Shown here piece by piece: positions 8,172 to 17,965 of a stretch of 64,000 nt of DNA. The position numbers were made by a program, and so were the translations under genes. The notes beneath the pieces are model-generated. The model searched no databases. It was not told the DNA's origin and saw only the letters and a program-made list of their open reading frames with translations. Position 1 is the first letter of the stretch, and every line of letters starts with the position of its first letter. The DNA comes from CAVYXK01 sp963708245 (lineage in GTDB: Bacteria > Pseudomonadota > Alphaproteobacteria > Acetobacterales > Acetobacteraceae): NCBI GenBank assembly GCA_963708245.1, contig OY970201.1, positions 3,906,001-3,970,000 on the forward strand, given 5' to 3'.

Positions 8172-9838
8172 CCCATACATCCGATACGCAATCGTTGGAA
8201 AATCTGCGCAGCCAGACGCTGCTGAACGACCCGAAATGCAATAAAGGCACAGCCTTCACCGCGGAAGAGCGCCGCAAATATGGGCTGGAAGGATTGCTGC
8301 CGCACGCGGTGGAAAGCCTCAACCGGCAGTTAGAACGGGTGATGGAGCACCTCGACGCGAAGCCGACCGATCTCGAGCGCTACATCTACCTGATCGGCCT
8401 TTCAGACCGGAACGAGACGCTGTTCTACCGAACCCTGATGTCCGATCCGGCGCGCTTCGTTCCGATCGTCTACGATCCGACCGTTGCCGATGCCTGCCTC
8501 GCCTTCGGCCACCTCTACCGGCGCGCGCGCGGCATGTACATCACGCGCGAGATGAAGGGTCGCATCGCCGAGGTGCTGCACAATTGGCCGACGCGGGACG
8601 TGCGCTTCATCTGCGTCTCGACAGGCGGGCGCATTCTCGGGCTCGGCGACATCGGCGCAAACGGCATGGGCATCCCGATCGGCAAGCTGCAGCTATATAC
8701 CGCGTGCGCGGCGGTGCCGCCGGACTGCATGCTGCCGATCTTGTTGGATATCGGCACCACCAATGCGCAACTCCGTGCCGATCCACTTTATCTCGGCCTG
8801 CGCGAGAAGCCGCCGTCGGATGCGGACCTGGACGCGTTAGCTGACGAGTTCGTCCAGGCTGTGCAGGAGGTGTTTCCGGGTTGCTGTATCCATTTCGAGG
8901 ACTGGAAAGGCACCGACGCAATCCGGATGCTAAACCGCTACGCCGACAAGGTGCTCTGCTACAACGACGACATCCAGGGCACCGCCAGCGTCACGCTCGC
9001 GGGTCTGACCACGGCGCTGCAGATCATCGACCAGCCACTGACGGAGCAGCGCATCCTGTTCTTCGGTGCTGGCTCCGCCGGAATCGGCATTGCTAACCTG
9101 ATCGTCTCGGCGATGCAAATGAAGGGCTTGTCGCAGTCGGACGCCCGCAGCCGCATCTCCTTATTCGACATCTCCGGGCTGCTGGAGGCCTCACGGACCG
9201 ATCTTTCTGAGGCACAGAAAGCGTATGCGCACAAAGTCGCGCCGTCGAAGGACCTGGCCGAGACCGTTGAGCGGCTAAAACCTACGGTCTTAATCGGCGT
9301 CAGCACCAAGGGCGGCGCATTCAATCAGCGTGTCGTCGAGGCGATGAGCCGACTGAATGAGCGGCCGATCATCTTTGCGCTGTCGAACCCGACCGACAAG
9401 GCTGAGTGCACGGCCGAGCAGGCGTACACTTGGTCTGGCGGCAAGGCGCTCTATGCCGCCGGAGTTCAGTTCCCGGATGTCGCCTGGCGCGGCCAGACTT
9501 TCCGCCCGGGGCAGGCAAACAACTTTTACATCTTCCCGGCGATTGGCCTCGCCACGTACGCCGCGCGACCGCGCCGGATCACAGATGCCTGCTTCATTGC
9601 AGCGGCCGAGGCCTCCGCCGATCAGGTGGGACCTAACCTGCGCGCCAAGGGCATGCTGTTCCCGAGCCAGTCCGATATCCTCGAGACCGAGGTGACCACT
9701 GCAATCCGCGTCGTGGAGTTCATGTTCGACCAAGGTCTGGCCCAGGTCGAACGCCCGCGAGACATCCGCACCTGGATCGAGGGGCAGCTTTATCGGCCGC
9801 AGGACCAAGGGCCGGTGCCAGCGCGGGCGGCCGGTTGA
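8168..9838 (+). CDS. maeA: NAD-dependent malic enzyme
   Basis: Oxidative decarboxylation of malate to pyruvate, 556 residues, the usual length of large-type malic enzymes. Visible are the N-terminal KGTAFTAEER and YIYLIGLSDRNETLFYR, the substrate motif VSTGGRILGLGDIGANGMGI, LCYNDDIQGTA, the dinucleotide fold FFGAGSAGIGIANL near residue 298, and ALSNPTDKAECT. The NAD preference is inferred from similarity to MaeA (SfcA) rather than the MaeB fusion type. Translationally coupled to lutC, it would channel C4 acids produced with the help of Sdh into the same pyruvate pool as lactate oxidation. Confidence 0.92.
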   Translation: MTHTSDTQSLENLRSQTLLNDPKCNKGTAFTAEERRKYGLEGLLPHAVESLNRQLERVMEHLDAKPTDLERYIYLIGLSDRNETLFYRTLMSDPARFVPIVYDPTVADACLAFGHLYRRARGMYITREMKGRIAEVLHNWPTRDVRFICVSTGGRILGLGDIGANGMGIPIGKLQLYTACAAVPPDCMLPILLDIGTTNAQLRADPLYLGLREKPPSDADLDALADEFVQAVQEVFPGCCIHFEDWKGTDAIRMLNRYADKVLCYNDDIQGTASVTLAGLTTALQIIDQPLTEQRILFFGAGSAGIGIANLIVSAMQMKGLSQSDARSRISLFDISGLLEASRTDLSEAQKAYAHKVAPSKDLAETVERLKPTVLIGVSTKGGAFNQRVVEAMSRLNERPIIFALSNPTDKAECTAEQAYTWSGGKALYAAGVQFPDVAWRGQTFRPGQANNFYIFPAIGLATYAARPRRITDACFIAAAEASADQVGPNLRAKGMLFPSQSDILETEVTTAIRVVEFMFDQGLAQVERPRDIRTWIEGQLYRPQDQGPVPARAAG

Positions 9839-9964
9839 GTGCGCAGGTGCATGATCTGATCGCACGCACCTGTGACGAGATCGTCGCCGGTCAGCTGGCC
9901 CGCAGGTGAAGCTTCATTTCATTGATCGCGTCGTGTGGAACGTAATGGTCGGCTTGGTGCTGTC

Positions 9965-12037
9965 ATGACCAGAAGCGCACTACCGTCGTGTGATGTGCGG
10001 CGACGATCGACCGCAATCTTTGATTCGAAACGGCTCAGACACGCGTGGCAGGCCGCTGGGCCACCGCTGCTCTTCGGACTGCGGTCGTGGGCGTCGGTCT
10101 GTCTCGCGCTCTATGTCGTGTTCTGGCTCCAGCTCGACAATGCGTACTGGGCCGGCACCTCCGCTGCGATCGTCTGCCAGCCGCAGCTTGGCGCATCGCT
10201 GCGTAAGGGCTGGTTTCGTATGATTGGCACCGTCGTGGGCGCGGTGGCGATCGTCCTGCTGGCTTCATGCTTCCCGGAAAATCGTGTGTCATTTCTGAGC
10301 GGATTGGCGGTGTGGGGCGGCGCCTGCGCTTTCGTCGCCACGGTGCTGCGTAACTTTGCGAGCTATGCCGCGGCCCTGTCCGGCTACACCGCTGCAATCA
10401 TCGCCGGCGATGAGCTCGGCCCCACCGGTGGCGTGAACGGAGACATCTTCCTGCTGGCGGTGTTCCGTGTCAGCGAGATCGCCATCGGCATCGTCTCCGC
10501 CGGGATCGTTCTTGCTGCTACCGACCTCGGCGGGGCGCGGCGCCGGCTGGCGACGTTGTTTGCGGGCCTTGCGGCCGGGATCACGACTGGTCTCACGCGC
10601 ACGCTGGCGATGGCCGGACCTGAACTACCCGACACGCAACCGATCCGGCGCGACTTCATCCGCCGTGTCGTCGCCCTCGATCCGCTTATCGACCAGACCA
10701 TCGGTAAATCTTCTCAGATCCGCTATCACTCGCCTGTGTTGCAGAGAGCCGTGGACGGTTTCTTCACCGCACTCTCAGGGTGGCGCGCAGTGGCAAACCA
10801 TGTCGTTCGGTTGACTCATAGCCAAGCGCGAGCGGACGCGGCTGCCGTGCTGCAACGCGTTCCGCCGGAGCTACTGCTGCCGCTGGAACAGGGTGATCCG
10901 GCTCGCTGGATGGCGGATCCGATCAGGTTGCACCGGAATTGCGAGGCGGCATGCCAGCGACTTGTAGCGTTGCCGGCCGGCACGCCCTCGTTGCGCCTGC
11001 TCGCCGACAAGACGGCCGAAGCGCTCATGGGCATGTCGCACGCACTCAATGGCCTGGCTTTGCTCGTCCGCCATCCCGCTCAGCCTCTGCCGCGTCATCT
11101 TGGCATCGTCCGCGTGCGCGTGCCCGATTGGCTGCCCGCGCTAGTTAATGCCGGGCGCGCTTTCGTCACGATCGGCGCCGCCGCGCTGTTCTGGATTGTC
11201 ACCGCCTGGCCGAACGGCGTTACCGCCATCACCTTTGCTGCGATAACCGTTATCCTGCTCTCGCCCCGTGCCGATCAGGCGTATGCCGCCGCGTTGGGTT
11301 TCGCCGCCGGCATTGCGGTGGCGGCGGCCGTCACAGCGATCGTTGCATTTGCGGTGCTTCCTCAGGTACAAACGTTTGCAGGATTCAGCATCGCTGTGGG
11401 CGTGTATCTGGTCCCGGTGGGCGCTCTGATGGTGCAACCATGGCAAACGGTGCTGTTCGTCGCAATGGTTGCCAACTTCGTTCCGCTGCTTGCGCCAGCA
11501 AATCAGATGAGCTACGACCCCGGGCAGTATTACAACGCGGCCCTGGGGCTCGTCGGCGGCAGCATCGCTGGGGTATTGTCCTTTCGCCTGCTACCGCCGC
11601 TATCGCCGGCATTTCGGACGCGCCGGCTCTTAGCACTAACCCTGCGCGATTTGCGCAGCCTGGCAATGGGGCGCACATACGATGATTGGAGCGGCCGTAT
11701 CCACGGCCAACTCTTGGCAATGCCGGAGCAGGCGACGCCGCTGCAGCACACGCAACTGTTGGCGGCGCTGTCGGTGGGCATTGAAATCGTGCGGCTACGC
11801 CACATCGCGCGCTGGCTCGGACTAAGCGCTGGTCCCAGCCCCGCCTTCGCGGCAATGGCGCAGGGCAACAGCGCGAATGCGGTCGCACATCTCGCCCAAT
11901 TCGATGCCGAGCTGGCAGCTCGTACCGGCACTGGCCCGCACGCGCAAATCGTGCTGCAGGCGCGCGGCAGCATTATCGCCATTTCGGAGGTGCTTACCCA
12001 GCACGCCGCTTACTTCGACGCTGGAGCGCGCCGATGA
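9965..12037 (+). CDS. FUSC-family inner-membrane efflux protein (AaeB-like)
   Basis: A 690-residue integral membrane protein of the fusaric acid resistance/aromatic-acid exporter family. It shows the expected two halves, each with an N-terminal bundle of membrane helices followed by a cytoplasmic helical region. The first half has SWASVCLALYVVFWLQLDNAYWAGTSA near residue 35; the second starts near residue 390. I choose the ATG at 9965; a GTG at 9935 in the same frame would add ten residues, and neither has a convincing ribosome site. It overlaps the following DUF1656 gene by ATGA. It would work with a DUF1656 protein and a HlyD-type adaptor; the substrate is unknown. Confidence 0.85.
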   Translation: MTRSALPSCDVRRRSTAIFDSKRLRHAWQAAGPPLLFGLRSWASVCLALYVVFWLQLDNAYWAGTSAAIVCQPQLGASLRKGWFRMIGTVVGAVAIVLLASCFPENRVSFLSGLAVWGGACAFVATVLRNFASYAAALSGYTAAIIAGDELGPTGGVNGDIFLLAVFRVSEIAIGIVSAGIVLAATDLGGARRRLATLFAGLAAGITTGLTRTLAMAGPELPDTQPIRRDFIRRVVALDPLIDQTIGKSSQIRYHSPVLQRAVDGFFTALSGWRAVANHVVRLTHSQARADAAAVLQRVPPELLLPLEQGDPARWMADPIRLHRNCEAACQRLVALPAGTPSLRLLADKTAEALMGMSHALNGLALLVRHPAQPLPRHLGIVRVRVPDWLPALVNAGRAFVTIGAAALFWIVTAWPNGVTAITFAAITVILLSPRADQAYAAALGFAAGIAVAAAVTAIVAFAVLPQVQTFAGFSIAVGVYLVPVGALMVQPWQTVLFVAMVANFVPLLAPANQMSYDPGQYYNAALGLVGGSIAGVLSFRLLPPLSPAFRTRRLLALTLRDLRSLAMGRTYDDWSGRIHGQLLAMPEQATPLQHTQLLAALSVGIEIVRLRHIARWLGLSAGPSPAFAAMAQGNSANAVAHLAQFDAELAARTGTGPHAQIVLQARGSIIAISEVLTQHAAYFDAGARR

Positions 12038-12225
12038 GCTTCACCGAGATCGACCTGTTCGGCGTCTATGTCGTGTCGATCTCGGTGATGCTGCTTGCCT
12101 TGATGACGGGGTCGGTCGATTTTGCTGCCATGGATCGGCTCGGCGGCGGCGTCATCCTGCTTTTCGGTTCTCCGATCCTAATCATAGCGAGCGCCCGCCA
12201 CGCCGCCAGACCGCACGCTTCTTAG
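12034..12225 (+). CDS. DUF1656 small membrane protein (AaeX-like), copy 1
   Basis: A 63-residue protein starting MSFTEIDLFGVYV, the DUF1656 signature, with one clear membrane helix and a second hydrophobic segment. Such proteins accompany FUSC exporters and HlyD adaptors (AaeX of the aaeXAB operon). This copy diverges after residue 25 from the second copy at 16713. Its C-terminal part lacks the WHPAVF-like second helix of copy 2, so it may be the decayed or recombined member of the pair. It overlaps the FUSC stop and lies ten bases before the RND adaptor gene. Confidence 0.75.
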   Translation: MSFTEIDLFGVYVVSISVMLLALMTGSVDFAAMDRLGGGVILLFGSPILIIASARHAARPHAS

Positions 12226-12235
12226 GGAGGCACCG

Positions 12236-13474
12236 ATGAATGTCTCGCTCGTCACAGCCCGACGATCCACCGAGGAACATCGGCGGCGTCCGCTGCTGTT
12301 CGTCGGTTTTGTGATGATCGCGGTGGTCGCTGGAGTTTATGTGGCCTGGCAACATGTTGCCCGCGCCCCTCACGTCCCGCCCGAGCCCCCGGCGCTAGTT
12401 CCCGTCATCGCTACGACAGTCCAGGCACAAAATTTCCCGATCGTGCTGACCGGGATTGGCAATGTCACGGCGCTGAACTCGGCGACGGTCCGCAGCATGG
12501 TGACGGAATCGATTGTCAGCATTGAGTTCAATGACGGCCAGTTCGTCAAAAAAGGCCAGCTCTTGGCCCAGCTCGATCCAAGCACTTATCAGGCCCTGCT
12601 CGACCAGGCCGAGGCCAATCTCGCCCGTGACCAGGCGCATCTCGCCAATGCGGAGATCAACCTCGGCCGCTACGTGCCGCTCGAAAAGCAGGGCTTTGCC
12701 CCAGAGCAGCAGGTAACCACTCAGGAGGCGCAGATTGGCCGGCTCGAGGCCACGATAAAAGGCGATCAGGCGGCGGTCGAATACGCCAAGGTCCAGCTAG
12801 GCTACACGAAGCTGGTGGCGCCGTTTGACGGAGTCGCTGGAATTCGCCTGCTCGATGTCGGCAACATCATTCACTCGAGCACGACCCGGAGTTTTCCGGG
12901 CGACCCAAATGCTTTGGTCGTCATCAACCAGGTCCAGCCGATCGGCGTGATGTTCACTCTGGCTGCAGCCGATATCCCTGCGGTGCAAGACGCTCTTGCA
13001 AAGGGTTCCGTCAGAGCCATCGCGTTGAGCGCGGACGGCAAAACCGAGCTCGATACCGGCACGCTCGCCGCGATCGACAACCAAGCGAATACCACCTCCG
13101 GCACGGTAAGCCTCAAGGCAATCTTTCCCAACCCAAATCGCCGACTGTGGCCCGGTATGTTTATCAACGTTAGGGTCGTGACCCAAGTGCAGGACAATGG
13201 TCTAACGATCCCGCTCGATGCCATCCAGCAGGGGCCACAGGGGCAATACGTATTCGTTGTCGGCTCCGATCACAAAGTAGCAATGCGGCCGGTCTCGGTG
13301 CGCGAGACGCTCAACGGCGAGGCGCTGATCGCCAAAGGGTTGAATGTCGGCGAGACGGTTGTCGTGCGCGGCCAATACCGGCTGACGCCCGGTACGATGG
13401 TGTCGCTCGCCAATCCAGATAATGCGGCCGCGGTGCCAAATCCCACAACCGCAAGCGCGGGCCTGTTGCCATGA
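12236..13474 (+). CDS. RND efflux periplasmic adaptor (MdtA-like)
   Basis: Membrane-fusion protein of a tripartite RND pump, 412 residues. An N-terminal membrane anchor (residues 20-42) is followed by a biotinyl-lipoyl half (VTESIVSIEFNDGQFVKKGQLLAQLD), an alpha-helical hairpin with coiled-coil character (about 110-180), the second lipoyl half (KLVAPFDGVAGIRLLDVGN) and beta-barrel/membrane-proximal domains ending VVVRGQYRLTPG. This order is typical of MdtA/AcrA. GGAGG precedes the ATG. It overlaps the permease gene by four bases (ATGA). Confidence 0.9.
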   Translation: MNVSLVTARRSTEEHRRRPLLFVGFVMIAVVAGVYVAWQHVARAPHVPPEPPALVPVIATTVQAQNFPIVLTGIGNVTALNSATVRSMVTESIVSIEFNDGQFVKKGQLLAQLDPSTYQALLDQAEANLARDQAHLANAEINLGRYVPLEKQGFAPEQQVTTQEAQIGRLEATIKGDQAAVEYAKVQLGYTKLVAPFDGVAGIRLLDVGNIIHSSTTRSFPGDPNALVVINQVQPIGVMFTLAAADIPAVQDALAKGSVRAIALSADGKTELDTGTLAAIDNQANTTSGTVSLKAIFPNPNRRLWPGMFINVRVVTQVQDNGLTIPLDAIQQGPQGQYVFVVGSDHKVAMRPVSVRETLNGEALIAKGLNVGETVVVRGQYRLTPGTMVSLANPDNAAAVPNPTTASAGLLP

Positions 13475-16400
13475 ACATCTCAGCAGCGTTCATCCGGCGG
13501 CCGATCGCTACAACGATGCTAATGGTGGCGATCTTGCTGCTTGGCCTGATCGGGTACGAGCTGTTGCCCGTGGCGGCTTTGCCGGATATCAACTCGCCGA
13601 CGATCCAAGTCACGGCGCAACTGCCCGGCGCCGATGCGCAGACCGTTGCCAGCACCGTCACGACCCCGCTCGAACGACAGTTCGGCCAGATACCCGGTCT
13701 AGCGCAAATGACTTCGAGCAGCGCCACTGAATACGCCGAGATCACATTGCAATTCGATCGCAGCCGCAGCGTCAATTCAGCGGCGCAGGACGTGCAGGCG
13801 GCGATCAATGCGACGGCTGGCCAGTTGCCGCCGACGATGCCGAATCCGCCGATCTATCGAAAGACCAATCCGGCAGATACGCCCGTGCTGATGCTGGCGC
13901 TAACCTCTGAAACGCTGCCGCTAACTACGGTCAGTGATTACGCAAACAGCATATTGGCACAGAAGATTTCGCAAATGCCGGGTGTCGGACTTGTCAGCAT
14001 CGGTGGACAACAGAGCCCGGCGATCCGGGTGCAGGTCAACCCGGCGCTGCTGGCCGCAGAGGGCCTCGACCTGGAGGCGGTGCGGACGGCGCTGGCCACC
14101 GCCACAGTCGATCAGCCGAAAGGCACATTGTATGGCGCCAATCAAGCCTTCGCACTACAGACCAACGATCAGCTGATGACGGCGCAGGGTTTCAACGACT
14201 ATATCCTCGCTAACCGCAGCGGCCCCTTCGGCAGTAGCGGACCAGCAAGAGTGCGCAATGTCGGCCGGGCCATCGTGGGGCCGCAAGATATCAATTTGGC
14301 CGGCTGGATGAACGCCGAACCGGCAGTCATTATTGCAATCCAGCGCCAGCCGGGCGCCAACGTCATCGAGACGGTTGCCCGGATTAGGAAGGCATTGCCG
14401 CAGCTTGAAGCCTCACTGCCGCCATCGATCAAAATCCATATTGTTTCGGACCGCACCCAAACGATCCGGGCCAGCGTCGCCGATGTTCAACACACACTGC
14501 TGTTGACGATCGCGCTGGTCGTCATGGTCATCTTCCTTTTCTTGCGCAAGCTGTGGGCGACAGTGATTCCGGCGATATCGGTGCCGCTGTCCTTGATCGG
14601 CACTTTCGCAGTCCTGTATGTGCTCGGCTACAGCCTCGATAATCTGTCGCTGATGGCGCTGACGATCGCGGTCGGTTTCGTGGTTGACGATGCGATCGTG
14701 ATGATCGAGAACATTGTGCGGCACATCGAGGGCGGGAAGACACCGATGCAGGCCGCTGTGCAAGGGGCAGGCGAAATCGGCTTTACGATCCTGTCGATCT
14801 CGATTTCACTGATCGCAGTGTTCATTCCGCTGTTCCTGATGAGCGGCATTGTCGGCCTGTTGTTTCGGGAATTTGCGGTCACCGTCGCGGTTGCGATTGT
14901 CGTCTCGGTCGTCGTCTCGCTGACACTGACGCCGATGATGTGCGCCCGCGTCCTCACCGCGGAGGACCAAACGCGTCTAAGCCTCCTCTCTCGAGCGCTG
15001 GAGCGCTTCTTTGACGGGCTTGCTGCGGTTTACGACCGCGGCCTTGTGGTCGCGCTGCGCCACCGCTTTGTCACGCTGCTCGTGATGATCTCGACCGTCG
15101 CCGCGACTCTCATTCTGTTCGTGGACATCCCCAAGGGCTTTTTCCGCAGCAAGATACTGGCATGATCGTCGGCATTGCGGAAAGCGCGCAGAACATCTCC
15201 CCGCAGGCGATGAAGGACCGTATGCAGGCGGTTCTCGCGGTCGTGAAACGGGATCCGGCGGTCGCCGCCGTGAATGCCTATGTTGGGCCCGGTGGGCCGA
15301 CCGTCACCGAGAATGACGGCCGCATGTTCATCACGTTGAAGCCGCTGAGCCAGAGGACGGCCAACGCAGACCAGGTGATTGCTCGGCTCAACAGGGCGCT
15401 GCAGCCGGTTTGGGGCATAACCTTGTACATGCAGGCCGCGCAAGACATCACGATTGGCGCGCGGCTTTCAAAGACGCAGTACCAATACACACTTGTCGAT
15501 GTCGATAGCGATGAACTCGATCACTGGGCGCCGATCCTCCTAAAGAAGCTCCAAACATTGCCGCAGCTCACAGACGTTGCCAGCGACCAGCAGAGTACCG
15601 GCCGGGTCATGAAGATCGAGGTCAACCGCCAACTCGCCTCGCGGCTCGGCATCAATCCATCGGTCGTCGATTCGATCCTCTATGATGCGTTCGGCCAGCG
15701 AGTCGCAGCGCGCATCTATACGAGGCTCAACCAATACTTCGTGATTCTCGAAGTCCAGCCCGATTTCCAACTCGGCCCGAACGCGCTTAGTCGCGTTTAT
15801 GCGACCTCGTCCAGCGGCGCGGAAGCGCCGTTGAGCGAGTTCGCCACGATCACCTCAACAGTCGCACCGATTGCGGTCAACCACCAGGGCCAATTTCCGT
15901 CCGTCACGTTGAGCTTCAACCTTCCGCCCAATATCTCTATCGGCGAGGCGGTAACAGCGATCCAACACGCCGCGAAAGAGCTGCACCTGCCGGCTTCGAT
16001 TGCCACGAGTTTCCAGGGCAGCGCGCAGGCGTTTCAGAATTCGCTCAGCAGCACCCCAATCCTGATAATAGTGGCACTGATCGCGGTCTACATCATCCTC
16101 GGAATGCTCTATGAGAGCACGATCCATCCGATCACGATCATCTCGACACTGCCCTCGGCAGGACTCGGGACGCTACTGACCCTGATGTTGTTCGGCATGC
16201 CGCTCGACGTGATCGGCATCATCGGCATTATCCTGCTGATCGGCATTGTGAAGAAGAACGGCATCATGCTGATCGACTTCGCGCTGGTGGGCCAGCGCGA
16301 GCGTGGGCTCAGCGCCGAGGAGGCAATCCACGAAGCGTGCCGCCTGCGGTTTCGCCCCATCCTGATGACCACGATGTGCGCGCTGCTTGCCGGCATCCCG

Positions 16401-16604
16401 TTGATGCTCGGCACTGGTATCGGATCGGAGATCCGCCAACCGCTCGGCTATGCCATCGTCGGCGGCCTTCTGGTATCGCAGCTGCTGACATTGTTCACGA
16501 CGCCGGTCGTCTACATCTACATGGATCGCCTTGGTCATTGGCTGGGGCGCCACCGCTCTGCTCGTCACGTGCCCTCGGGTTTAGGGTCGCAGGCCCAAGG
16601 CTAG
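13471..16604 (+). pseudogene. RND efflux permease (MdtB/MdtC-like), split by a -1 frameshift
   Basis: Inner-membrane proton/drug antiporter of the RND family. The first reading frame (13471-15165) gives 564 residues with helix 1, the porter domain, TM2-6 (LTIAVGFVVDDAIVMIENI, containing the proton-relay DD) and ends DIPKGFFRSKILA. The second (15162-16604) resumes at MIVGIAE and carries the second porter domain and TM8-12 (LLIGIVKKNGIMLIDFA). MdtB/C family members read GFFPQQDTGMIVGIAE here. One missing C in the CC at 15144-15145 (expected CCC) explains the break, and restoring it gives 1044 residues, full family length. The ATGA overlap between the two halves is fortuitous. No outer-membrane channel gene is nearby. 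Confidence 0.88.
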
Positions 16605-16623
16605 GCCGCAGCCGGACCAGGGG

Positions 16624-16716
16624 ATGGAAACCATGCTACGGGCAGGCTGGATCCTCGCATTGTCGGAAGCGCTGACCCAATACGGCGCCTATTTCCACGC
16701 CGGAGGGCCCCGATGA
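16624..16716 (+). pseudogene. 3' end remnant of a second FUSC gene
   Basis: About 30 codons ending in TGA encode LALSEALTQYGAYFHAGGPR, which aligns with the C-terminus of the intact FUSC protein (IAISEVLTQHAAYFDAGARR at 12037). As there, the TGA overlaps the ATG of a DUF1656 gene. The rest of this FUSC copy is missing; upstream is the RND permease end. It marks a recombination join: the original order was probably FUSC-DUF1656-HlyD, now separated by an inserted MdtAB-like pair carrying its own FUSC/DUF1656 end. Confidence 0.75.
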
Positions 16717-16916
16717 GGTTTACCGAGATCAACTTGTTCGGCGTCTATGTCGCGCCTATGTCCGTGCTGCTGGTTGCCGCCTGGATAGTCACGATTGCGC
16801 TGCGCCGGGTTGCTGCCCGGTTCGGGCTGTTGCGCTACGTCTGGCACCCGGCCGTGTTCGTAACGGCGGTGTACACGATCGTGCTGTCGGCGATGGTGCT
16901 CGTCGCCGCGCGCTGA
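16713..16916 (+). CDS. DUF1656 small membrane protein (AaeX-like), copy 2
   Basis: A 67-residue protein, MRFTEINLFGVYVAPMS, with two membrane helices (about residues 12-32 and 45-66) and the WHPAVFVTAVY segment typical of complete DUF1656 proteins. It overlaps the FUSC remnant by ATGA and is followed after seven bases by a HlyD-type adaptor, the canonical order. Of the two copies, this one is the better family match. Confidence 0.82.
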   Translation: MRFTEINLFGVYVAPMSVLLVAAWIVTIALRRVAARFGLLRYVWHPAVFVTAVYTIVLSAMVLVAAR

Positions 16917-16923
16917 GGTCGCC

Positions 16924-17892
16924 ATGTCACAGATCGAAGCCAAGTTTCCATCGGAAGCCGCCGAAGCCCCTCGCGAGATCCCCTGGTCTCCCGATCCGGC
17001 CGCACGGGCCGCGCCGCGGTGGGGTCGGCGCATCCTCGCGCTGTTGATTACCTTCGCGACGGTGGCCCTTGCTGTCGGGCTCGGCCGGGCCATGTGGAAC
17101 GCCTATATGGCAGCACCGTGGACGCGTGACGGCACTGTGCGCGCCTATGTTGTGACGATGGCGCCGGAAGTGTCGGGGCGTATCGTCGCGCTGCCCGTCG
17201 CCGACAACCAGTTCGTGCACAAAGGTAACCTGTTGATGACCATCGACTGGACCAACTACGAGATCGCAGTGCGCCTTAATGAGGCGACGGTAGAGCAGGC
17301 AAAGGCCAATATGGAGAACGCCGAGCGCGAGGCCAAGCGGCGGGAGGAGCTTCCCAACCTCGCAGTCACCGTCGAGGAGCAGCAGACCTATAACACTCAG
17401 GCGGTCGCCGCCCAGGCCCAGTACCAACAGGCTCTGGCCAATCTGGATCAGGCGCGGGTCAACCTGCAGCGCACCGTCATTCGCTCTCCAGTCAACGGCT
17501 GGGTCACCAACCTGTTAGCGCAGCGCGGCGATTATGCCACCGAGGGGCAGAATGTGATCTCGGTTGTCGATGCCAATTCATTCTGGGTGTATTTCGAGGA
17601 AACCAATCTCGACCTGATCCACGTTGGCGCCCCGGCCGAGATCAAGCTGATGGGTTATCCTCGGACCTTGCATGGCCATGTCGATAGTATCTCGCGTGCC
17701 ATCAACGTCGCGAACGCACAGCCTAACGGACAAGGGGTTGCGACGGTCAATCCGATCTTCACCTGGGTGCGCCTGGCCCAGCGCATTCCGGTGCGCATTC
17801 ATGTTGATCACGTGCCGCAGGGCGTTGAGCTGGTGGCCGGGATGACTGCCACCGTACAGATCGATCCGCGCCCCAAGCCGTCCGCCAAATGA
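16924..17892 (+). CDS. HlyD-family efflux adaptor (AaeA/EmrA-like)
   Basis: A 322-residue membrane-fusion protein. A cytoplasmic N-tail rich in prolines and one membrane helix (about residues 38-60) precede a first lipoyl half (RDGTVRAYVVTMAPEVSGRI), a helical hairpin (about 110-185), a second lipoyl half (VIRSPVNGWVTNLLAQRGDY) and a short beta-barrel. This is the AaeA-type partner of FUSC exporters. It directly follows the second DUF1656 gene and is the last gene of the efflux block. Confidence 0.88.
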   Translation: MSQIEAKFPSEAAEAPREIPWSPDPAARAAPRWGRRILALLITFATVALAVGLGRAMWNAYMAAPWTRDGTVRAYVVTMAPEVSGRIVALPVADNQFVHKGNLLMTIDWTNYEIAVRLNEATVEQAKANMENAEREAKRREELPNLAVTVEEQQTYNTQAVAAQAQYQQALANLDQARVNLQRTVIRSPVNGWVTNLLAQRGDYATEGQNVISVVDANSFWVYFEETNLDLIHVGAPAEIKLMGYPRTLHGHVDSISRAINVANAQPNGQGVATVNPIFTWVRLAQRIPVRIHVDHVPQGVELVAGMTATVQIDPRPKPSAK

Positions 17893-17965
17893 ACACGCAC
17901 CTCCTCCAACCAGAGATTGTGCGGCGGGCGCGCGTCCTGACAGAACCCCAGTACTGCGATTGCGA

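Noticed and set aside
15162..16604. Second half of the RND permease as an independent gene coupled by ATGA
   Set aside because: It lacks TM1-6 and begins mid-domain; one restored C joins it to the first half at exactly the family sequence.
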